A DNA stretch of 64,000 nucleotides, from positions 13,402,501 through 13,466,500 of the forward strand of contig JAFMOC010000007.1 of NCBI GenBank assembly GCA_019802505.1, given 5' to 3'. This document shows, piece by piece, positions 47,305-64,000 of the stretch. Positions within the stretch are counted from its first letter, which is position 1. Each line of letters begins with the position of its first letter. The notes beneath the pieces are model-generated. The model ran no database searches, was not told the DNA's origin, and saw only the letters and a program-made list of their open reading frames with translations. A program made the position numbers and the translations under genes. Source of the DNA: Corydoras sp. C115 (taxonomy: Eukaryota > Chordata > Actinopteri > Siluriformes > Callichthyidae).

Positions 47305-50300
47305 CAATTTGTTTAGTGTCCAAACTTTTTTGGAATCCAGTTTGTATAAGCACAGGCAGACAGAAGACATGACATGATCTAACTTTATACTATAGGACTA
47401 CAGGGAAAAAAGAGAGTCTGCTGCTTGTGGATCTTACCTCTCACAATAACAAAGGATTAGTTCCTGAGGGTTTTCTTCTGCAGAGAGTGAAGTGAATTTG
47501 CAAGAAGAGGTGTCAGATGGAAATAATCAAAACAAACAGGGGTGTGTAGGCAAAAGTGGATCAGTGCTTGAGCTCTAGGTAAAGTCCACACCTCCTCTCC
47601 ACCCTGCAGGTCTGTGTTACACCTGCCATGCATTGGGTTTATGACAAAAATGATTTCTTAATTGCTGCCTGTCACTAGTGTAGACACCATAGGGTGGTTT
47701 GTCAATAGATTCGTCATTTGTAAGTGTTTAAAAAAGAGAAATGTGAAAAAAGAACTGACAATTTAAAAAATTATACAACCGGCATGTTTCTTAATTTACT
47801 TGGATTGAGTCCATTTCTGCATAAATGACAATTTTTATCAGATTAATACATACCAAATAAGACAAAATAGCATTTTTATTTTTTCTCCTTTACCGATAAA
47901 TATAATTCGATATTACATAGCTATGCTTGGCACATAATATTCTATAGTAAGAAAATGAATCATTTTAGATTAAAAAGCATTAACAGGCTTACCAAAAAAA
48001 CTTTCAAATGCTTATCCTTATATTTATATAATCTTTTTATGGTTTATTTATTTACTTGAAATGAAAAGTTCATTGCTTCTTGATTCTTAGGATTCCTGTA
48101 AGAATTTTGTGACAATTTTATTTCATAAAAATGATAGGCTGAGTTTTAACAACATTACATTTTAACTAAATTTTGCCACAATTTTGCTCACAATTACAAA
48201 ATCTAGCATTTTCATACAGTTTATTTATTAGAATTTTATCTACTTTAAAATATGTACAAAAAATGTTTGAATGGGTAAAACATTTAAATATCATTATACA
48301 TTTAAAATACATCAACCCAATATTCTTTTTTCCCTTAATTGAGATATATTTTTGAAAATTCCCGATTGAGAAGGTTCTAAGCTACAGAGTCCAGAGAGCA
48401 ATGTGGCTGAAATATTTTCCAACTAGACTAAATAGTTTATATTAACAAAAGCAGTGTTGCATTTGTCCTGAGAAGGAGAACACACAATTGCAGCACCCCA
48501 TCTTAAAGTTCACAGACAAGTGGTCTCTATATCACTACTGAGAACATTAGGGGGTCAGAGATCAACGTATGAACAAACACAGGCATTAGGAGTACAACAG
48601 AAGAGCAGGGAGCTTAAAATCCTCTCTCTGCCAAAATGAGCAGAGTTAAAATCTTGGCAAATCTGGGTTTTAAAAGGAATTTATCCAAGAGGAAATTGCT
48701 AGGCAATACTGAGTGACACGAAAAGGTCTTTGTTTTAGACTGAAGGTAAATCTGTCAATTCCAAAGGTGTGATTATCAGCAGCATTCAGGCCTCAGGGGT
48801 GTCTCTCTAGCTGAGTGGGCTGTCTAGAGTGAACAAAGCCTTTTCACCCTTGTTAAGTCCTCTGTCATAAAGTGTCAAATATTTATATATGTTAAACGTA
48901 GTCATAATTGAAAATGATCCATGAGAGATACTCATCCTCTTAAGCAACGAGTGTTCTTTATTACTGTGAGAAGAAAAAGCAAACATAAAGTTGTCTGTCA
49001 GCATATGACTAAAATAACACAGGGAGGAACACACCTAAACACACACACATCCACTTTCTCACCTCATCCAACCAAAACCAAAGCTTAAAGGCTCAGGTGA
49101 TCAAAACTCAACAGACAGTAGCTTTGGAAAAAAAATGCCATGGCTTTATTCACTACAATCTATGGTGCAGTATTTCAGCATAAAGAGCCGAGACGCTCCG
49201 TAGCTCATGCACTATAAACACCTTTACATAATCCACAGCAGACTCTTGCGAGGAAGCTCATCAACGCACATTGTGGGCAAGCTCATGCTGGCCGGCCGTG
49301 CCACGAATGGTAAAATGGATATGAATGAATGCTGGGGCGGGGCGTCCCACACTTGTCACACACAAAGGCTGCTCATTAACACTCCCTGTTTGAACAGGTG
49401 TCTGACTAACATGACTGGCGCATGTACACTGGACGGGAGGCAAAATATTGTCTCGTGCCTAAACTAAGATTTTTCTTTTGGATGGGGGTGATCTGCAAAA
49501 CATTTAATCCTTGATGACCGTACTGTCTGCTCCACATTTGTACTGCTCATGGGAAACATGTCAAGAACATTAAAAGAAAATGCAACACAGAAGTTCAAAC
49601 ACCAAGAGTGTCAAGTTATAATTAAAAAAATATAGAAAGAACCAGTGGCTCACAGCCAAGTTGCTGTGATGTTTTATTAATTAATGATTGTCTTAAAGGC
49701 TCAAAAGGTGACAAATAGCCTCATACTGACTGCCTTTGCCTTGTGTTTAATGTAGCATTTAAGACTGAAGGGTAAAGGCCTGCCCTGATTTCCATGTTAA
49801 AATAGTATTCAAATCAGCTAAGTGGAAATGAGCATCTGATAACCAACACCTTGTCATTCTGTTGACTCAGGTTATAGCCTGTCTCTCAGACACAGAACAA
49901 ACATAGTGCTTTGAGAGCAAAGGTGAAGCAAAACCTCCAGACAAATACTCGACGATCCAAAACCAGACAGCAAGCTGACATGCAGCCATACTGTAATGCA
50001 AGGACAGCTCACCTTATTTGTCTACCTAATTTTCCCTCTTGCTGTTAAAAGTTTTTAATGACAAGGACAAACATCTTCTGCACTCTTGACTCATTGCAAT
50101 GAAAGACCTTAATCTGTTCACCCCTAGGTTGTCAAGTTCACATTCAGACGGGCTGTGCCTCAAGCTCTTAGATCAGCAGCTTTGTCTGCTGTCCCATTTT
50201 CTGTGAGCTTTAAATCTCACCATAACTTTTTCTCACTGTTCTTGAGGTGGCAGGTAATGTGAAAGCTTGACAACAACCTTGCCTCAAGTCAAGAAATACA

Positions 50301-51046
50301 CGGTCAGATGTCACACCTGCACCTGTCATTTAGCCCAAACATTGGACATACCACTACCAAAGTGCCCTTTCAACTATATCCAGAACTGCCTGCATTTGAA
50401 CCGCAAATATGATAACTTTATGCACATGACAGGATGAAGGAGCACAGGAGGTTACACAACTATATTTGTGGAACTATCAGCATGTGAAAATAAAACTACC
50501 CAATGAGGTCCGGCAATAGCTTGCCATGTGTGCTATCATTTGTAAGTTGCTTTGGATTAAAGCATCTGCTAAATGACTAATTCTATAATGTAAATGTCAG
50601 TGAATATAGATGTGAAGATTAGGAAAGACAAAACCCATTTTATGTTAGTGACAGGCAAAGGTGAACCTTCTGCTAGTTTATTGAAAGCTGGAGAATGAAG
50701 GTACAGTAAAGACAGATACCAATATGACTGTTTCCATAAGTTTTCAACACTGAGCTGTAGTGTAGCAAAGCCGATGGGTTACATTCAGTCAATAATTATC
50801 CATAAGGTTTAAAAATCTATTACAGTAAAGATTTCCTTAGTTCAGTATTAGTTAAACACTACACATTTGCTTTTGCAAGTCTTCATGATATGGGTTCCTA
50901 TCATTACACTTTGAAACCAAAAACTAAGAACTAACTCAACATAGGTCAAGGTAGCAATTACATCTTTAAAACAAACAAAAAAAATTCTGACCACCAATTA
51001 ACTTGTAATGAATCATTTGATTGACCAAATGACTTGCTTTTGTAAT
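47302..51046. other. Downstream flank or extended 3' UTR of slc25a28
   Basis: No second gene is supported. The blocks 48360-49030 and 49140-49480 are more complex and GC-richer than the surroundings, and a minus-strand AATAAA lies at 49145-49150, so slc25a28 transcripts may extend this far. Confidence 0.4.
50541..50597 (+). mobile_element. SINE 3'-tail fragment of the second family
   Basis: TTGCTTTGGATTAAAGCATC followed by TGCTAAATGACTAA matches the L2-like SINE tail also seen at 8508. Confidence 0.65.
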
Positions 51047-51052
51047 TTTATT
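51047..51052 (-). promoter_or_regulatory. slc25a28: Candidate proximal slc25a28 poly(A) signal
   Basis: AATAAA on the minus strand lies about 440 nt after the stop codon. Further minus-strand signals exist downstream (for example near 50686 and 49145), so a longer 3' UTR is possible. Confidence 0.4.
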
Positions 51053-51489
51053 TCAGACAGACTCTCCAAAAACGTACAAAACAAAATAAAATTTGCTATC
51101 TTTAATTGAGACCTTACAGCACCTAGATGCTGTTCCATACATCAGCATATTCTTAGTTTACTGAGTTTGGATAAGGCCTTTGATGCCCTCTGGTGGAACC
51201 AAATCAAATAACTTATTGTATGTTCGAAACACCAATGAAATGTGTGTGTAACCATATTCTTGTCAAAACAGAAGGGATTTCTGTTTAGTTGTAGTATTGG
51301 CATATTTTTGTGTCTGCATACGAGAGAGGAAAAGAGATACAGGGTATTCTCTGAACAAGGACAGAGCCAGACAAATGTGCGTGTGAGCGGCTGGGTCTCT
51401 CCACCCATCTACTGCATGGCCTGGCACAGCGAGCAATAGGCTGCAGTGAAGATTGGAGAGACATTGGGGAAGGGGGTCGGACAGTACGT

Positions 51490-60090
<8,601 letters not shown>

Positions 60091-60420
60091 TTGGAAACAG
60101 ACTCGCAGTGCTCCGGGCTAATAAGCGATAATTAAGCTTCACGCGTGGGCCTTCATTTGCAATTCCTAGTGTTTACATCCGGCGCAGTGCCATGCCTCGG
60201 TTGGAAGGGCAAACCGTGACCCACGCGTGGAAAAGTGCGCAAAGCTGGTAACAGGCCGGGCACGGAAGTGACACCAGCCGGCATTTCTTGGCTTGTGATT
60301 GGACAAAGTCTCTGTCAATCAAAACGTGGCGTTGCAGACAGACGGCGGGCGATTGCGAAATGACGTTCGAAAATCACGCCGCGTTACAATCGCGCTGTAC
60401 TCAACTACATAGGTTGTCTA
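60091..60420 (-). promoter_or_regulatory. slc25a28: slc25a28 CpG-rich promoter and 5' UTR
   Basis: The block upstream of the start codon is dense in CpG within an AT-rich locus. It carries an inverted CCAAT box (TGATTGGAC near 60296), an ETS-like GGAAGTG (near 60265) and a CRE-like TGACGTTCG (near 60361). These fit a housekeeping promoter. The transcription start is not determined. Confidence 0.55.
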
Positions 60421-60575
60421 AGTAGAGCAGAAACCGTGGCGCTACGTCCAGGGCTTAGTCGTATTAAACGCAGGCGTTTATATGTGTGGGTGGATTTATT
60501 CGTATTTTAACGCTAAACGTTTTGGGCTCAATGGCTTTGCCAAACCTTTCGATCTAATAATACCAAGTAGCAAAC

Positions 60576-60783
60576 GTATGGAAGCCCATTTCCGCTACTA
60601 AGAAGAAAAAAAGGCAAACGTATCATAGAATTCTGAGTGTTAATTTCAGAATTCAGACTTTTATCTCAGAATTCTGACCTACTAAGTCAGAATTCATTCT
60701 AACTAACTAGTAACTGACTGACCAGTAAAGTCAGAATTCTGAGATACTTTTTTCTTCGTAGTGGCGAAAATGGGCTTCCATAC
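60576..60783. mobile_element. Foldback MITE
   Basis: The 208-bp element has about 36-bp inverted ends: GTATGGAAGCCCATTTCCGC at the left and GTATGGAAGCCCATTTTCGC read inward from the right. The interior is filled with CAGAATTCTGA-type palindromes. No coding capacity; superfamily not assigned. Confidence 0.8.
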
Positions 60784-60949
60784 TTCTATAAAATGACCAA
60801 TGTTTAATAATTGTTTTTCTCCGATTGACAGCAGTGATTTCAGCCAGAAGAACTTTGTAATTTTGCTACAGTGACTTTATGTTTCATTTTCTTCAACCAC
60901 TGTGATGTATTTTGGTGACATTTTAGTGTTCTCATCTTATTATCCTCTC

Positions 60950-61038
60950 TTTAATCATTTTGGGTCGCTGAGGTTCCCCATGTGTTTCGGGAACTGGGCA
61001 GCTACACCTAGGACAGGGTGCCAATCCATCACAGGGCA

Positions 61039-61121
<83 letters not shown>

Positions 61122-61122
61122 A
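60950..61122 (-). mobile_element. SINE, 3' part (split by a Tc1-like insertion)
   Basis: GAGGTTCCCCATG, CGGGAACTGGGCAGCTACAC and GTGCCAATCCATCACAGGGC belong to the SINE 3' half. It continues through an expanded (CA)n and AT tract to the transposon end. Confidence 0.7.
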
Positions 61123-62097
61123 CAGTCAAGCCCAAAATTATTCATACCCCTGGCAAATTTTGATTTAAATTTACTTTTGTTCAACCAGAAATTTTATTTT
61201 TGACTAGAAACAACACAGGCATCTCCCAGGAGATAATACGATGATGTACAAGAGGCATCATTGTGATAAAAAATATTTCTCAGCTTTTATTCACATTTGA
61301 ACAAAAACTGGCATGTCCAAAATTATTCATACCCTTCTTAATAATTAATAGAAAAGCCTTTATTGGCTATTACAGCAATCAAACGCTTCCTGTAATTGCT
61401 GACCAGCTTTTTGTATGTCTCCACTGGTTTTTTTGCCCATTCACTGGTATTTTTGCCCATTTTTGCCCAATCTTTAGCGATGAGCTCCAACTCTTTGAGG
61501 TTGGAGGGTCTCCTTGCCATCACCCTGATCTTTAGCTCCCTCCACAGATTCTCAATTGGATTCAAGTCAGGACTCTGGCTGGGTCACTGCAAAACGTTAA
61601 TGTTTTTGTCTGCTAACCATTTCTTCACCACCTTTGCTGTGTTTTGGGTCGTTGTCATGCTCAAATGTCCACTGGTTCCCAAGGCCAAGTTTCTCTGGAG
61701 ACTGCCTGATGTTGTTGAGAATCTTGATATATTGCTATTTTTTCATGGTGCCATTTACTGCAATCAAGTTCCCTGGTCCATTGGATGAAAAACACCTCCA
61801 AAACATTAGGTTCCCACCACCATGTTTGACAGCGGTGATGGTGTTCTTAGGGTTGAAGGCTTCTTTTTTACGCCAAATGAAGGACACGTCATTGTGGCCA
61901 AACATGCCACTTTTGTTCAAATGTGAATAAAAGCTGAGAAATATTTTTTTCCACAATGATGCCTCTTGTACATTATATCTTGTACGTATTATCTCCTGGG
62001 AGATGCCTGTGTCGTTTCCGGTCAAAAATAAAATTGCTGGTTGAATAAAAGTAAATTTAAGTCAAAATTTGCCAGGGGTATGAATAATTTCGGGCTT

Positions 62098-62100
<3 letters not shown>
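61123..62100 (-). mobile_element. Tc1-like transposon, internally deleted
   Basis: It has about 200-bp inverted ends starting CAGTCAAGCCCAAAATTATT, with TA at the left border. The left end shows the IR/DR layout: ATTATTCATACCC occurs at the outer end (61134) and again at the inner site (61319). The right end keeps only the outer copy. About 980 bp remain, compared with 1.3-1.6 kb for whole elements. Confidence 0.85.
61338..61910 (-). pseudogene. Tc1-like transposase pseudogene, C-terminal part
   Basis: The minus strand encodes FGHNDVSFIWRKK, NTITAVKHGGGNLMFW, then in other frames EHDNDPKHSK (second catalytic Asp) and SPDLNPIENLWRELK (Glu). The N-terminal DNA-binding domain and the first catalytic Asp were removed by the internal deletion. 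A TGA replaces the Trp codon before PSQSPDLNPIE, and the frames are shifted between 61570 and 61735. Confidence 0.82.
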
Positions 62101-62170
<70 letters not shown>

Positions 62171-62310
62171 GCAATTTAGAACAGTCAATTCACCTTGAGT
62201 CCATGTCTTTTTGAACTGTGGGAGGAAAACGGAGAAAACCCACACACGGACAAGTGGAAAACTTAACCCAGATTCGAACCTGGATCCTCAGTGCTAAGAG
62301 GCGTATGTGC
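62101..62310 (-). mobile_element. SINE, 5' part (continues the copy at 60950)
   Basis: After (AT)n, GGGGCAATTTAGAACAGTCA starts exactly where the 60950 copy stopped. It continues through the body to a B-box remnant (AGATTCGAACCTGGAT). Confidence 0.75.
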
Positions 62311-62365
62311 ACATTTTAGTGTTGTCAGCTAAAATAAGTTTTTAAATATTACATTTTCATCTATT

Positions 62366-62686
62366 CATTCATTCATTCATTCATTCATTCATTATCTTCC
62401 GCTTTATCCTATATTAGGGTCGCGGAGGGGTTCCCCATGCCCATCCAAGGGAGAACGTTTCGGGCGCCGAGCAGATACACCCAGGATACACCCAGATACA
62501 CCCAATTTGGAGAACTCAATTGACTTGACCCAATGTTTTTGGATTGTGGGAGGAAACCGGAGAACCCGGAGGAAACCCACGCAGACACGGGGAGAACATG
62601 GAAACTCCACCCAGATGGGGATTCGAACCGGGAATCCCTAGTGCTGAGAGGCGAACGTGCTAACCACTAAGCCACCGTGCCGCAGC
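62366..62686 (-). mobile_element. SINE with perfect 11-bp target duplication and small internal deletion
   Basis: Tail, head and B box are intact. The GTGTGCCCAGCGATGG segment is deleted between two CACCCAG repeats. TTTCATCTATT flanks it at 62355-62365 and 62687-62697. Confidence 0.93.
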
Positions 62687-62697
62687 TTTCATCTATT

Positions 62698-63034
62698 TAG
62701 AAAGCTTAAAATATTAACAACTACTAGAAGTAGAATAATAATAATAATTAAATATACTACCACAATTGGATATATATTACCACAAATCATTTAATAAATA
62801 TATGAAATCCATCTCTAAGCATTGATTATAACAAAAAAAAAAAAAAACTTTTTTTAATAATCTGAATTTTTTAGAAGTCTCTAAACAGCGTCCAACTTTT
62901 GATGATGTTATTACCAAGTTTATTTGTAAATAATTAAGCATTAAAATGTATTTGGCTCACTATTTTACCATGCCCATATTCTAGCAATATTGCTAGAAAC
63001 AAATTCTTTCACCTTTATAACTAAATATGCACAA
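62698..63034. other. Gene-free stretch
   Basis: AT-rich with a poly(A)/poly(T) pair at 62831-62855; nothing else seen. Confidence 0.45.
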
Positions 63035-63260
63035 CATGAATGTGCTTTCATTTTAAGATGCAGAGTAACTAATTTACACTTTTATAATCACCAGGACAGA
63101 TTACTGTAATGTATTTTTGACAATTGTTTATTAAATCATACATAAACTCCAACTGGTTCAAAATTTAGCAGCTAAAGGTTTGACTTGAACCAAAACGTTA
63201 TTCCTTATATTAGTTTTATGTTATCAAACTTCTACTGGTCCCTGATTGTTTTACACTAAA
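63035..63260 (+). pseudogene. Remnant of an L2/Rex1-type LINE ORF, C-terminal part
   Basis: TDYCNV followed about 40 nt later by HKLQLVQNLAAKGLT matches the conserved DYCNALL and KLQLVQNAAAR blocks downstream of the RT domain. Several frame breaks; inactive. Confidence 0.6.
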
Positions 63261-63648
63261 CACAAAATATTACTAATATTACAGAGTATTGGATAATCAG
63301 GTACCACAGTGATTGAACACATTGAATTGTTTATTCCAACACTGAATGAAGGTTTTTTTTTTTGCCCTTAGAATAAAACTAGGCTGTTCTAGTACCATTG
63401 TGTTAAATTCTGTCAGCAACTTACAATGTCTTACCTTCTCCGCAAATACTGCTGTTTTCCAGATTCTCATCCTTCATGACACTACAATGAATGCATTTTC
63501 ATCTACACCAAAGATTCGATATTTTAGTGAGTAAACTCATTCTGTTTAACTACTGTTTATTTTAGTTGCAGTATTTGGTTTCTGTGACAAATTACTAAAT
63601 ATCATTAATAAATAAATAATATTTATTAAAATAAACTAAATTATTATA

Positions 63649-64000
63649 GGCGGCACGGTGGCTTAGTGGTTAGCACGTTCGCCTCTCAGCGCTAGGGGTT
63701 CCCGGTTCGAATCCCTATCTGGGTGGAGTTTCCATGTTCTCCCCGTGTCTGCGTGGGTTTCCTCCGGGTTCTCCGGTTTCCTCCCACAGTCCAAAAACAT
63801 GGATCAAGTCGATTGAATTCTCAAAATTGGCCCCTTATAGAGTGTGTCTGTGTGAGTGAGTGTGTGCCCAGCGATGGATTGGCGCCCTGTCCTGGGTCTA
63901 TCTGCCCAGCGCCCGAGACGTTCTCCCCTGGATGGGCATGGGGAACCCCACCGCGACCCTAATAGAGGATAAAGCGGGAGATAATGAATAAATTATTATA
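63649..64000 (+). mobile_element. Full-length SINE with perfect 11-bp target duplication
   Basis: Complete copy from GGCGGCACGGTGGCTTAGTG to AGCGGGAGATAATGAAT. AAATTATTATA is at 63638-63648 and again at 63990-64000, ending exactly with the window. Confidence 0.94.

Noticed and set aside
47302..47345. Mariner-type terminal repeat (GTGTCCAAACTTTTTTGG)
   Set aside because: Only one possible end was found and no partner or transposase; too weak to call.

Overview
The window is vertebrate nuclear DNA, almost certainly from a teleost fish and possibly a catfish or other ostariophysan (an inference from the repeat families only). It is AT-rich, crowded with microsatellites and SINE copies, and its genes carry GT-AG introns. 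I support three protein-coding genes. nkx2.3 (+, 13088-14650, two exons, 320 aa) and an NK3-class homeobox gene, best read as nkx3.3 (+, 24513-25582, two exons, 253 aa), lie about 9.9 kb apart in the same orientation. slc25a28, encoding mitoferrin-2 (-, 60090-51490, four coding exons, 383 aa), converges on them from the right. All splice junctions were placed by reading donor and acceptor sites and checking phase, and all three reading frames close exactly.

Region by region: 1-13 kb is the left flank of nkx2.3, with several SINE copies, CA/GT/AAT microsatellites and one GC-richer unique patch (6430-6800). From 13 to 26 kb is the homeobox pair, separated by unique sequence with candidate regulatory blocks, a 35-bp minisatellite and a SINE/trinucleotide cluster. 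From 26 to 35 kb there is no gene. From 35.0 to 36.95 kb a pentanucleotide (AATAT) array holds at least five SINE copies. From 37.96 to 44.40 kb lies a decayed two-gene Harbinger transposon (transposase and Myb-like pseudogenes) split by a full-length RTE-type LINE (38450-41766) whose 1020-codon ORF is open. From 44.4 to 51.5 kb are two full SINEs with perfect target duplications, an L2-type reverse transcriptase fragment and the likely 3' UTR or flank of slc25a28. From 51.5 to 60.4 kb is slc25a28 with its CpG-rich promoter. From 60.5 to 64 kb lie a foldback MITE, a SINE split by a deleted Tc1-like transposon, two more SINEs and another L2-type remnant.

The genes make sense as a conserved block. 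NKX2-3 and SLC25A28 are neighbours in human 10q24, and an NK2/NK3 pair next to a mitoferrin gene also occurs at 8p21 (NKX2-6, NKX3-1, SLC25A37). The Drosophila tinman-bagpipe adjacency is the same NK4/NK3 linkage. The two transcription factors are expected to pattern pharyngeal and gut mesoderm, endoderm and skeletal tissue. Mitoferrin-2 imports iron into mitochondria and is probably a linked bystander.

The most notable finding in the repeats is that the abundant tRNA-headed SINE and the intact RTE LINE appear to share their 3' end (the CGCGACCC...AGCGGAAGATAATGG tail), which points to the LINE as the SINE's mobilising partner. I saw no CRISPR array, no free-standing tRNA or rRNA gene, and no evidence of an unknown multi-gene system.
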